Below, piece after piece: positions 1-7,794 of a stretch of 54,807 bases of DNA. Position numbers and translations under genes: made by a program. Source of the stretch: Actinomycetota bacterium (GTDB lineage: Bacteria; Actinomycetota; Thermoleophilia; Solirubrobacterales; 70-9); assembly GCA_018268655.1 (NCBI GenBank), contig JAFDWC010000003.1, positions 1 to 54,807 on the forward strand, in the 5' to 3' direction. The notes under the pieces are model-generated. The model worked only from the letters and a program-made list of their open reading frames with translations, ran no database searches and was not told the origin of the DNA. Positions within the stretch are counted from its first letter, which is position 1. Every line of letters starts with the position of its first letter.

Positions 1-39
1 TTCAGTCGCGCGCCCTTCGGGCGACGCTCCGGATGATGG

Positions 40-58
40 TGCGCCCCTATGGGGCGCA
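40..58. repeat. 8-bp inverted repeat, hairpin
   Basis: Arms TGCGCCCC and GGGGCGCA are separated by three bases (TAT). A second small hairpin (CGCCC-TTCG-GGCG) lies just before it. They may belong to the 3' end of an upstream transcript outside the window. Confidence 0.5.
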
Positions 59-147
59 GGAACCGGATTGCATTTCCGCCGCCTTCGGCGACACTCGCCT
101 GGAGGACCCCCGGATCACCTCCCACGAAGAAACGTCTGATCTTTAGC

Positions 148-171
148 GGAGGCCCCAGGGTTCGGGCCTCC
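148..171. terminator. Terminator-like hairpin
   Basis: Perfect 8-bp stem (GGAGGCCC / GGGCCTCC) with an 8-base loop, followed by a pyrimidine-rich stretch with only short T runs. It probably ends a transcript that starts upstream of the window. Confidence 0.45.
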
Positions 172-185
172 CCATCTCTCTTTGA

Positions 186-236
186 GCTGACAAGGGACGG
201 GGGCTGGTCGGCTGACCAGGGACCGGGGCTCCCTGA
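186..236. repeat. Degenerate tandem repeat of about 25 bp, two copies
   Basis: Two adjacent units share GCTGAC, AGGGAC and GGGGCT blocks at the same spacing (186-210 and 211-236). A third, poorer copy begins at 237. Function unknown. Confidence 0.5.
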
Positions 237-374
237 GCTGATTGGGGCGAGCTCTTGACCCTGGTCAGGGACGGAAGTTGACCGAGGATTTGGGAATTTT
301 TAGTTTTGGGGTGTTTCTGGGGTTCTTTTAGGTGGTCTCCGGGACGGATGGGGGTGGGGCGTTGAACGGGGAAT

Positions 375-396
375 CACGCGCATTAACATGCGCGTG
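375..396. promoter_or_regulatory. Operator-like palindrome
   Basis: Perfect 9-bp arms CACGCGCAT and ATGCGCGTG with a 4-base spacer (TAAC). The size and symmetry fit a site for a dimeric repressor or activator. It lies about 130 bp upstream of the first gene. The cognate protein is unknown. Confidence 0.5.
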
Positions 397-467
397 AGCG
401 CGACTTGGCCTCGATCGATTGGTGCCGTTCGTGCGTTGGCTAACGCGAACGCATGTCGGTGCCGATA

Positions 468-502
468 CGGGAAGGGTCGAACCTTCCAAACCCCCCTTCC
501 CG
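468..502 (+). promoter_or_regulatory. Competing hairpins in the leader of the first gene
   Basis: The arm at 468-476 (CGGGAAGGG) can pair perfectly with 494-502 (CCCTTCCCG). Its inner part at 470-475 (GGAAGG) can instead pair with 482-487 (CCTTCC). The two structures exclude each other and lie 25 nt before the start codon, an arrangement typical of attenuators. No T-tract follows. Confidence 0.4.
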
Positions 503-526
503 ACGACCTGAAAAAGGCCGATACGA

Positions 527-2137
527 ATGCCAACTCCGAGCGACATAGCGCTAGACCATCCCTTCCCCCCCGCCTCTTCGCCACGCGAAGCGCTCGTCCA
601 GGATCGCCCGACCCTGGGCTCGATGTCGGTTGCCCGCCGCGGCCCCGGCTGGTGGCTGGTGCCGGTCGTCGACTTCGTCTCCTCCTCGATCGCGCTGGTG
701 CTCGTCGCCCTGATCGACGGGATCTCGCCCTTCCCCGCCTTCCCGGTGGCGCCGCTGATCCTCGTCGGTGCCTACGGCCTGCTCGGCGTCTATGGCTCGC
801 GCCCGGCCGAGCGCGGCGGTGACCACGGCAGCGCCTGGCCGCTGCTGCGGATCCTCGTCGCCGCGGTCTTCGCCTGGGCGACCTCGCTGCTGATCAACCT
901 CGGCGGCCCCGCCCAGCTCGGGCTCTGGCTCGGCTTCGTCCTCATCGATGCCGTCTCGCGAGCCGTTGCCGGCCCTCACCTGCGGAAGCTCGACCCGATC
1001 GAGCGCTGGGTCCTGGTCGGCGAGGAGGAAACCGCCGAACGCCTGCGCGCCTACCAGCCGCTGCGGGCCTACGCCGAAGTGGTGGCCACGGTGCCGCCGG
1101 AGAGCACCGACGAGTCCGGCTCCCCCGCCCGGGTCGCGGCGCTGGAGGTGGTCGAAGTCCACAGCGCCGACCGCGTCGTCATCTCCAGCGCCCACGCCGA
1201 CGACGAGGGCCTGCTCGGCCTGGTCCGCGCCTTCAAGTCGATCGGGGTCCCGGTCAGCCTGCTGCCGCGCCCGCTCGACCTGCTCGAGGCCCAGTCGGTG
1301 ACCCCGAGCCGGGTCGGCGGCGTCCCGCTGATCGAGGTCGAGGCCCTGGCCGAACCCGGCGCCATCCCCTACAAGGGACCCGATCGCCGCCAGTCGCGCA
1401 AGACCAAGGTCAGCGTCGTCGTGCCGGCGATGAACGAGGAGAAGAACATCGGCCACGTCCTCCGCGAACTGCCCGAGGGCCTGCACGAGGTGATCCTGGT
1501 CGACGGCAACTCCAGGGACGGGACGATCGCCGCCGCCCGCGAGGCCTATCCCGAGATCCGGGTGACGAGCCAGAACGGCCGCGGCAAGGGCGACGCCTTC
1601 CGCACCGGCTTCGCCGCCGTCACCGGCAACCTGATCGTCATGCTCGACGCCGACGGCTCCGCCGACCCGGCCGAGATCCCCCGCTTCGTCGCCGCCCTAG
1701 AGGCCGGCGCCGACTTCGCCAAGGGTTCGCGCTTCCTCGAGGGCGGCGGCAGCGCCGACATCACCTGGACCCGCCAGCTCGGCAACGCCTGCCTCAGCGG
1801 CGCCGCCAACCTCTCCCACGGCACCCACTTCACCGACCTCTGCTACGGCTACAACGCCTTCTGGGCCCGCTGCCTGCCGTTCATCTCGCTCGACGTCCCC
1901 GGCTTCGAGGTCGAGACCCTGATCAACCTGCGGATGGCCGCGGCGGGGATGAAGATCACCGAGGTCCCGAGCTACGAGAAGGACCGCCTGCACGGGGAGA
2001 GCAACCTGAAGACCTTCCGCGACGGCTTCCGGGTGCTGGGGACGATCCTGCGCGAGGCGCGCAAGCGGCAGCGCGTCGGCGCACCCCGCCGCCGCGACCG
2101 CCACGACGCAGCGGACCCGGCAGCCGCCGTGCGCTGA
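527..2137 (+). CDS. GT2 glycosyltransferase fused to glycosylphosphotransferase-type N-terminal region
   Basis: 536 residues. Residues 295-500 form a GT2 fold of the dolichyl-phosphate mannose/glucose synthase type: KVSVVVPAMNEEKNI at 294-308, LVDGNSRDGT near 324, and the metal-binding LDADG at 373-377. It probably transfers a sugar from a nucleotide sugar to polyprenyl phosphate at the inner face of the membrane. Residues 40-275 contain hydrophobic segments and a nucleotide-binding-like domain that aligns with the N-terminal half of the phosphotransferase at 31989-33434; compare VGGVPLIEV here with VGGLPLISL there, both after a D-R-V-(I/V)-I strand. The C-terminal sugar-transferase domain of that family is absent and replaced by GT2. 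The ATG at 527 has only a weak AAGG upstream; ATG 623 is an alternative start. A strong hairpin overlaps the stop, so it is probably a single-gene transcript. Confidence 0.85.
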   Translation: MPTPSDIALDHPFPPASSPREALVQDRPTLGSMSVARRGPGWWLVPVVDFVSSSIALVLVALIDGISPFPAFPVAPLILVGAYGLLGVYGSRPAERGGDHGSAWPLLRILVAAVFAWATSLLINLGGPAQLGLWLGFVLIDAVSRAVAGPHLRKLDPIERWVLVGEEETAERLRAYQPLRAYAEVVATVPPESTDESGSPARVAALEVVEVHSADRVVISSAHADDEGLLGLVRAFKSIGVPVSLLPRPLDLLEAQSVTPSRVGGVPLIEVEALAEPGAIPYKGPDRRQSRKTKVSVVVPAMNEEKNIGHVLRELPEGLHEVILVDGNSRDGTIAAAREAYPEIRVTSQNGRGKGDAFRTGFAAVTGNLIVMLDADGSADPAEIPRFVAALEAGADFAKGSRFLEGGGSADITWTRQLGNACLSGAANLSHGTHFTDLCYGYNAFWARCLPFISLDVPGFEVETLINLRMAAAGMKITEVPSYEKDRLHGESNLKTFRDGFRVLGTILREARKRQRVGAPRRRDRHDAADPAAAVR

Positions 2138-2160
2138 GCGGGGACTCCTCCCCGCTCAGC
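2133..2160. terminator. Strong hairpin overlapping the stop codon
   Basis: A perfect 12-bp stem (GCTGAGCGGGGA / TCCCCGCTCAGC) with a 4-base CTCC loop. The TGA stop at 2135-2137 lies inside the 5' arm. No T-tract follows, which matches the U-less terminators common in high-GC actinobacteria. It separates the first gene from the next operon. Confidence 0.65.
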
Positions 2161-2187
2161 CTCCGACCTGGTAGTTAAGCCACAGGC

Positions 2188-4026
2188 ATGAACGCCCAGG
2201 CCGCCTCGAAGACGCGTGGCGCACCGTCCCGATCGCGCTCGCGGTGGCAGGGAATCGGCGCAACCCCGCTCGCGCTCGCCGTCTTCTTCGCCGGCCTCGG
2301 GCTCGTCGTCTGCTCGCTCGCCGACGCGCTGTCGCGGGGCACCGAGCCCCATGCGATGGTCGTCTACTGGACCGGGGTGCTGCTGATCGCGCTGCCGATC
2401 TTCTACCGGCTGACCTCGCGCAGCGCCTCGCTGACCGAACGCCTGCTGCTCGTCTGCCTGCTCGGCCTCTCGCTGTACCTGGTCAAGGTCATGCGCGACG
2501 CGCCCTCGTTCACTTTCAACGACGAGCTGATCCACGGCTTCAACGCCAACCGGATCGTCGAATCCCACCATCTCTTCCACGAAAACCCGGTGCTGAAGGT
2601 GACCCCGTACTACCCGGGGCTGGAAGGGGCCGCCTCATCGCTGGCGACGATGACCGGGCTCTCCACCTACGCGGCCGGGACGATCGTCGTCGGCGCCGCC
2701 CGCCTGGTCCTGGTCGCCAGCCTCTTCTTCCTCTTCGCCCGGGTCAGCGGGTCCGCCCGGACCGCCGGCCTCGGAGCGGCGATCTACGCCGGCAACTTCA
2801 ACTTCTTCTTCTACGGCGCCCAGTTCTCCTATGAGTCGCTGGCGCTACCGCTGCTGGTCCTGATGATGATGATGATCGCCGAGCGCGAAGTGTCGGTCCC
2901 GGAGCGGCTCCGCGCCTGGGCGGTACCGATCGTGCTGGCGATCGCCGCGATCGTCGTCACCCACCACCTCACTTCCTACGCGGCGGCCGTGGTGCTGGCC
3001 GCGATCGCGATCGCCTCGTACTTCGTCCGCAGGAGCTGGCGCCCGCCCAACCCGTGGCCGTTCGCGATCGTCGCCGCCCTGCTCGCGCTGATCTGGCTGA
3101 CCGTCGTCGCCAGCTCGACCTTCGGCTATCTGAGCTCACCGCTGGGCAATGCGGTGGAAGCGATCGCCAACACGATCGGCGGTGAGGCGCCGCCGCGCGG
3201 GCTCTTCCAGAGCGGCGCCAACATCGCCTCCACCCCGACCGTCGCCCGCGCCCTCTCCCTGCTCGCGGTCGCGCTGCTGACCGTCGCCGTCCCCTTCGGC
3301 CTGGTCCGGGTCGTCCGTCGCTACCGGCGCCAGCCCTTCGCGATCATCTTCGCGCTCGCCAGCATCGGCTTCTTCCTCACCCTCGCCCTGCGGCTGGCGC
3401 CGGCGGCCTGGGAGACCGGCAACCGGGCCAGCGAGTTCTTCTTCATCGGCCTCGCCTTCGTGGTCGCCGTCGCCGGCTTCGAGAGCTGGCGACCGCGGCG
3501 CTTCTCGGCCTTCGTCCGACCCGGGATCGCGGTCGGACTCCTCGTCATCCTCGTCGGCGGCGCGATCGCTGGCTGGCCCTGGGACACCCAGCTCGCGCAA
3601 CCGCTGAAGGTCGCCGCCGGCGGCGGCACGATCACCTCGCAGCCGCTGGCGATGGCCGAATGGGCGAAGCGCGAAGTCGTCGGCGGCACCTTCGCGGCCC
3701 AGACCGCCGACGGCAACCTGCTCCTCGACCCCGCCGGCAAGAAGGTCTACACCGGCTCCTCGCCGGACGTTGAAGACATCCTCCAGGACCCGACGATGCC
3801 GGGCTGGCAGGTGCCGTTGCTGCGGAAATACGGGATCGAATACGTCGTCGTCGACCGCCGCGAAATCAGCGCCGACGGCATCCGCGGCTACTACTTCACC
3901 CGTGACGACGAATCGAGCCCGCTCTACCCGATCGGGGTCAGCACCAAGTTCGACGGCCTGCCGGAATTCTCGCGGGTCTACTCGAACGGCGCGATCACGG
4001 TCTACCGCCGGGAGGAAGGCCGGTGA
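2188..4026 (+). CDS. Polytopic membrane protein, GT-C-like glycosyltransferase candidate
   Basis: 612 residues with about ten or more hydrophobic segments and a soluble C-terminal part from about residue 475. After the third hydrophobic segment comes FNDELIHGFN at 110-119. An acidic pair in the first extracytoplasmic loop is the hallmark of GT-C enzymes, which use polyprenyl-phosphate sugars outside the membrane. This would fit with the upstream GT2, which could make such a donor. The family assignment is inference; overall similarity to a named GT-C family cannot be judged here. It starts an operon with 4-base overlaps to 7167. A TAGTTA hexamer lies 10 nt before the ATG. Confidence 0.7.
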   Translation: MNAQAASKTRGAPSRSRSRWQGIGATPLALAVFFAGLGLVVCSLADALSRGTEPHAMVVYWTGVLLIALPIFYRLTSRSASLTERLLLVCLLGLSLYLVKVMRDAPSFTFNDELIHGFNANRIVESHHLFHENPVLKVTPYYPGLEGAASSLATMTGLSTYAAGTIVVGAARLVLVASLFFLFARVSGSARTAGLGAAIYAGNFNFFFYGAQFSYESLALPLLVLMMMMIAEREVSVPERLRAWAVPIVLAIAAIVVTHHLTSYAAAVVLAAIAIASYFVRRSWRPPNPWPFAIVAALLALIWLTVVASSTFGYLSSPLGNAVEAIANTIGGEAPPRGLFQSGANIASTPTVARALSLLAVALLTVAVPFGLVRVVRRYRRQPFAIIFALASIGFFLTLALRLAPAAWETGNRASEFFFIGLAFVVAVAGFESWRPRRFSAFVRPGIAVGLLVILVGGAIAGWPWDTQLAQPLKVAAGGGTITSQPLAMAEWAKREVVGGTFAAQTADGNLLLDPAGKKVYTGSSPDVEDILQDPTMPGWQVPLLRKYGIEYVVVDRREISADGIRGYYFTRDDESSPLYPIGVSTKFDGLPEFSRVYSNGAITVYRREEGR

Positions 4027-4829
4027 AGCGCTACCCCGACCTCGAGCGGGTGACCGCCGCGGCGCTGCTCTGCGCGGTGCTGGCGGTGGCGATCCCGGTT
4101 CCGGTCCTGGCGCTTGCCTTCGCCCTGCCGCTGGCGCTGTTCCTGCCCGGCTACGCGATCGTCCTCGCCTGCCTCAACCGCTGGAACCCGCCAGCCCCGC
4201 AGAAGCTGGTCGCGAGCGTCGGGCTGAGCCTCGCCGTGATCGCCCTCGCAGGCCTGCTTCTCAACTACGTCGGCGGGCTGCGGGCGCTGCCGTGGGCGGC
4301 GCTTCTCTTCCTGGTCGTCCTCGGAGGCTGCATCCTCGCCGCCCGCGCCCGCCGCAATCCCGTCGTCGGCGCCGCCCATGAGGCGGGCGCCGACGAGCTC
4401 GGCGAACCGCGCCGCCCCCGCCCGCGGGCGGGGGTTGCGACCGTTGTCCTGGTCGCACTCGGACTCGCCGGCGCCGCCGCCGGCGTCGCCCTCGCCTTCC
4501 ATCCGGTCGGCGCCAAGCACGTCGTCGGCTTCAGCGAGCTCTGGATCTCGACCGGTGAGAGCGCCGACCTCGTCCGCGTCGGGGTCGGCAACCAGGAGAA
4601 GGAAGCCACCCATTACGGCCTTATCGCCCGCTTCGGCGGCGACGCAACGGAACAGGTGCGCCACCTCGTGCTCGATCCCGGGGAGATCGGGACGCTGAGG
4701 ATCCCGGTCGAAGGGAGAACCACGAGCGCACCGATCCGCGTCGCCGTCACCCTCTACCGCGAACAGTTCCCGAACCGGCCCTATCGGCGGGTCTCAGCCT
4801 GGGTGCCTTCGCGGAGCCCCTCGTCGTGA
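4023..4829 (+). CDS. DUF1616-type membrane protein
   Basis: 268 residues. Residues 1-110 carry about four membrane segments, with RYPDLERVTAAALLCAVLAV at the N-terminus and LALFLPGYAI near residue 40, which resembles DUF1616 proteins often found in polysaccharide loci. A further hydrophobic segment lies around 140-160, followed by an extracytoplasmic beta-rich domain (GFSELWISTG onward). GTG start overlaps the previous stop (GTGA), implying translational coupling. Function unknown; it may partner the membrane protein encoded just upstream. Confidence 0.7.
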   Translation: MKRYPDLERVTAAALLCAVLAVAIPVPVLALAFALPLALFLPGYAIVLACLNRWNPPAPQKLVASVGLSLAVIALAGLLLNYVGGLRALPWAALLFLVVLGGCILAARARRNPVVGAAHEAGADELGEPRRPRPRAGVATVVLVALGLAGAAAGVALAFHPVGAKHVVGFSELWISTGESADLVRVGVGNQEKEATHYGLIARFGGDATEQVRHLVLDPGEIGTLRIPVEGRTTSAPIRVAVTLYREQFPNRPYRRVSAWVPSRSPSS

Positions 4830-5896
4830 GCCCGGCGACAGCCGCTGAGGTCGAGGTCGAGGTCGTCCTCAGCAATTACAACTACGGCCGCTTCCTCGCC
4901 GACGCCGTCGCCAGCGTCCGCGCCCAGACCCACCCGCGGACGCGGCTGATCGTCGTCGACGACGGCTCGAGCGACGACTCGCGCGCGGTGCTCAACCGCC
5001 TCGCCGGCGAGATCGACGAGGTCGTCCTGAAGGCGAACGGCGGCCAGGCCTCGGCGATCAATACCGGCTTCGAGCGCTGCCGCGGCGACGTCGTCGTCTT
5101 CCTCGACGCCGACGACGTCCTCCGCCCGGACGTGGCCGCCCGCGCCGCCGCAGCCTTCGCCGCCGACCCCAGCCTGGTCAAGACCCAGTCCCGGATGGAG
5201 GTGATCGACGGTGCCGGCCACCGGACCGGCGAGCTCAAGCCCGCCGACCACCTGCCGCTCCCCAACGGCGACCTGCGCGCGGCCGAGCTCGCCTCGCCGT
5301 TCGACCAGACCTGGATGGCGATGAGCGCCAACGCCTTCCGCACCGAGGCGCTGCGGCGGATCATGCCGATGCCGCCAGCCGCGTTCAGGATCTGCGCCGA
5401 CTGGTACTTGGTCCACCTCGCGGCGCTGCTCGGCGACGTCGCCTCCTTCCCGGAGCCGCTGGTCGCCTACCGCGTCCACGGCGGCAACAACTACCAGCCG
5501 GAGGAACCGCGGCTCGACCTCGACCACATCCGCCAGACGATCGGCTTCGCCGAGGCGACGATCGCCGAGCTGGAAGCGCTCGCCGACCGCCTCAGGCTCC
5601 CGCGACCGGCGCGGATCATCTCGATCTGGGCCCTCGCCAACCGCCTGATCTCGCTCCGTGCCGACCCCTCCCGCCACCCGGTTCCGGGCGACAGCCGCCG
5701 CCGGATCCTCGCCGACGCGGTCCGCGCGCTGCGCCGCCGAAGCGACGTCTCGGCGCCGCTGGCGGCGATGTTCCTCGCCTGGTTCGCGGTCGAGTCGGTA
5801 GCGCCGCGGCGGCTCGCGGGGCCGCTCGGCGAAGCCTTCCTCTATTCGGAGCGGCGGCCGGCGCTGAACCGGCTGCTCGCCCGGCTGCGGCCATGA
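4826..5896 (+). CDS. Family 2 glycosyltransferase
   Basis: 356 residues. It has a GT2 nucleotide-binding start (VEVVLSNYNYGRFLADAVAS), LIVVDDGSSDDS near residue 46, and the DXD-type FLDADD near residue 94. A later RICADWYL segment fits the acceptor region. It should add one sugar to a lipid-linked repeat or side chain in the cytoplasm; donor and acceptor are not predictable. Its GTG start overlaps the upstream stop by 4 bases, and its stop overlaps the next ATG by 4 bases, so it is internal to the 2188-7167 operon. Confidence 0.85.
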   Translation: MSPATAAEVEVEVVLSNYNYGRFLADAVASVRAQTHPRTRLIVVDDGSSDDSRAVLNRLAGEIDEVVLKANGGQASAINTGFERCRGDVVVFLDADDVLRPDVAARAAAAFAADPSLVKTQSRMEVIDGAGHRTGELKPADHLPLPNGDLRAAELASPFDQTWMAMSANAFRTEALRRIMPMPPAAFRICADWYLVHLAALLGDVASFPEPLVAYRVHGGNNYQPEEPRLDLDHIRQTIGFAEATIAELEALADRLRLPRPARIISIWALANRLISLRADPSRHPVPGDSRRRILADAVRALRRRSDVSAPLAAMFLAWFAVESVAPRRLAGPLGEAFLYSERRPALNRLLARLRP

Positions 5897-7167
5897 GGAT
5901 CCTGCTGATCGCGCCGATGGTGCCGCGCCAGCGCGGGGGCGGCGCGATCCCCGTCCTCCTCCACGCGCAGCTGACCGGGTTGCTGGCGGCCAACGAGGTG
6001 ACCTTGGTCTCCAGCGTCGGCGACGACCCCGGCGAGGCGGAAGCCGCGGACGAGCTGCTGGGCGCGGGCGTCGATGCCCACTTCGTCGACCGCCGCGTCC
6101 CCGCCTCGGCATTGCGGCGCAACCGGCGCCGGGCCCGGCTCGCCGCGACCTGGCTCGGCCGGCCCTGGCCGTGGCGGACGGTCTGGTTCGCGCCGCCGCA
6201 GATGCAGCTGACGATCGATCGCCTGGCGGCTGGCCGCCGCTTCGACGTGGTCGCGGTCGAGGACAGCTCGATGTCGGTCTTCCGGCTGCCGGCCGGGGTC
6301 CCAGCCGTCCTCACCGAGCACGAGGCGTTCCGCGCCGAGGCGCCGGCGTGGTCCTCCGCGCCCCTCTCGCGGCGACCGCAGGCGCTCCTCTCAGCGCTCG
6401 ACTGGCGCCGCTGGGAGGGCTTCCAGTGCCAGGCCTGGTCGCGCTTCCCGCTGATCCAGGTCTTCAGCCGCGGCGACGCGGCCGAGATCGGGGCGGCGGC
6501 GCCGGAGCTGGAGCCGCGCCTGCGCGTCAACCCCTTCGGCCTCGTCCTCCCCGCCAGCCTGCCGGCGGCCGAGGAAGGCGACGACACCGTCCTCTTCGTC
6601 GGCAACTTCACCCACCCGCCGAACCGCGACGCGGCGCTCTGGCTGGCCAACGAGATCATGCCTCTGCTCCGTCCCCGCTGCCGAGCCCGGCTGCGGATCG
6701 TCGGCACCCTGCCGCCGCCGGAGATCCTCGCCCTGCACGCCGACGACGTCGAGGTCTTCGCCGACGCCCCCGACCTCGATCCGCACTTCGCCGCCGCCGC
6801 CGTCGTCCTCGCTCCGATCAGGACCGGCGGCGGCATGCGGATGAAGGTGCTGGAAGCGATCGCGCGGCGCAAGGCGGTGGTGACGACGCCGCTCGGGGCC
6901 GAAGGCTTCAACGTCTTCAGCCCCGAGCCGCCGCTGGCGATCGCCGCCGACGCCGAGGGGATCGCCGCCGCGACGGCGGCGCTGCTTGGCGACCGCGAGC
7001 GGCGCCAGGCGCTGGCGGCGCGGGCGCGCGACTACGCCGAGACCAACTTCGCGCCGGCACCGTGGGCGACGCGCCTGGAGGCGATCTACGCCGAAGCCGG
7101 CGCCCCGCTCGCTGCCGGCGGCGGCGCGAGTGGCGGCGAGCCGAGAACCGCCCGCGAGCCTTTCTGA
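5893..7167 (+). CDS. Family 4-type (GT-B) glycosyltransferase
   Basis: 424 residues. The N-terminus MRILLIAPMVPRQRGGGAIP is a GT-B donor-side strand and glycine-rich loop. The C-terminal half carries VLFVGNFTHPPNRDA near residue 232 and LAPIRTGGGMRMKVLEAIAR near 308-327, the usual EX7E-region context of GT4 enzymes. ATGA overlap with the gene before. Its last 82 bases overlap the 3' end of the opposite-strand acyltransferase. It ends the 2188-7167 operon and probably adds a sugar to a lipid-linked oligosaccharide. Confidence 0.85.
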   Translation: MRILLIAPMVPRQRGGGAIPVLLHAQLTGLLAANEVTLVSSVGDDPGEAEAADELLGAGVDAHFVDRRVPASALRRNRRRARLAATWLGRPWPWRTVWFAPPQMQLTIDRLAAGRRFDVVAVEDSSMSVFRLPAGVPAVLTEHEAFRAEAPAWSSAPLSRRPQALLSALDWRRWEGFQCQAWSRFPLIQVFSRGDAAEIGAAAPELEPRLRVNPFGLVLPASLPAAEEGDDTVLFVGNFTHPPNRDAALWLANEIMPLLRPRCRARLRIVGTLPPPEILALHADDVEVFADAPDLDPHFAAAAVVLAPIRTGGGMRMKVLEAIARRKAVVTTPLGAEGFNVFSPEPPLAIAADAEGIAAATAALLGDRERRQALAARARDYAETNFAPAPWATRLEAIYAEAGAPLAAGGGASGGEPRTAREPF

Positions 7168-7700
7168 GATATCACCCGGGCCGGGACCCCGCCGACGGTG
7201 ACCCCGGACGGGACGTCGTCGACGACCACCGCGTTGGCGCCGATCGCGGCTTCGTCGCCGACCGTGACCGCGCCGAGAACGCGGGCCCCCGAGCCGATGT
7301 AGACGTTGTCGCCGATGGTCGGGGCACCGCCGCGGACGTCGCCGATCGTGGTCTGGGCGTCGATCCGGCAGTTGCTGCCGACGACCGCCTCGCCGTTGAC
7401 GGTGACGCTGCCGTGGTGGGCGATGCTGAGGCCCGGCCCGAAGACGCCGCGGGGGATCTCGAAGCCGAGCCGCTCGCCCATCGTCCGCAGGCGCACCCGC
7501 AGCACCAGCATGTAGAAGCGTCCGAGCGGGTCGTGACGGCAGTTTTCGTAGTACTCAGCGATCCTCAGCACGCGCTGGAAATAGACGACCCGGTTGCTGA
7601 TCCGCAGCCAGGGGCGCCAACGCGGGAGCCCATGGGCCCAGAGATCGGCCTCCTGGTAGTGACGCAGGTCTGCTTTGCTGCGAATTCCCCGCTCGCTCAT
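7086..7700 (-). CDS. Serine-acetyltransferase-like hexapeptide-repeat O-acyltransferase
   Basis: 204 residues from the ATG at 7700; an upstream extension in the same frame runs into the divergent gene and is not credible. Residues 90-185 are left-handed beta-helix hexapeptide repeats (GPGLSIAHHGSVTVNGEAVV, then IGDNVYIGSGARVLGAVTVG and IGANAVVVDDVPSG), the fold of CysE- and WbbJ-type acetyltransferases. An N-terminal helical part with YYENCRHDPLGRFYMLVLR is like CysE-related sugar acetyltransferases. In this setting it more likely O-acetylates a polysaccharide sugar than serine. The C-terminal Pro/Ala tail overlaps the converging glycosyltransferase by 82 bases. Confidence 0.8.
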   Translation of the reverse strand: MSERGIRSKADLRHYQEADLWAHGLPRWRPWLRISNRVVYFQRVLRIAEYYENCRHDPLGRFYMLVLRVRLRTMGERLGFEIPRGVFGPGLSIAHHGSVTVNGEAVVGSNCRIDAQTTIGDVRGGAPTIGDNVYIGSGARVLGAVTVGDEAAIGANAVVVDDVPSGVTVGGVPARVISQKGSRAVLGSPPLAPPPAASGAPASA

Positions 7701-7794
7701 CGGGCGCTCGATTCTCACGTCCAGGTCGGATGCTCGAATTTCCGCTTGCGTCTCTCCACTCCTCCCCCACTGCGGCCGAGAATCAACTGAGCAG

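Larger units (their letters stand above)
1..526. other. Non-coding leader region ahead of the first gene
   Basis: I see no convincing gene in these 526 bases. The first 36 bases could be the tail of an upstream gene, but this cannot be shown. The stretch holds several small hairpins, a degenerate tandem repeat, a G/T-rich segment around 270-371, a 9-bp palindrome at 375-396 and a pair of competing hairpins at 468-502, listed separately. Base composition around 290-330 is clearly lower in GC than the flanking genes, as expected for a promoter and leader region. Confidence 0.6.

Noticed and set aside
112..124. Sequence GGATCACCTCC resembling the 3' end of 16S rRNA
   Set aside because: The preceding bases do not match the conserved 16S helix 44-45 region, and no 23S or tRNA follows.
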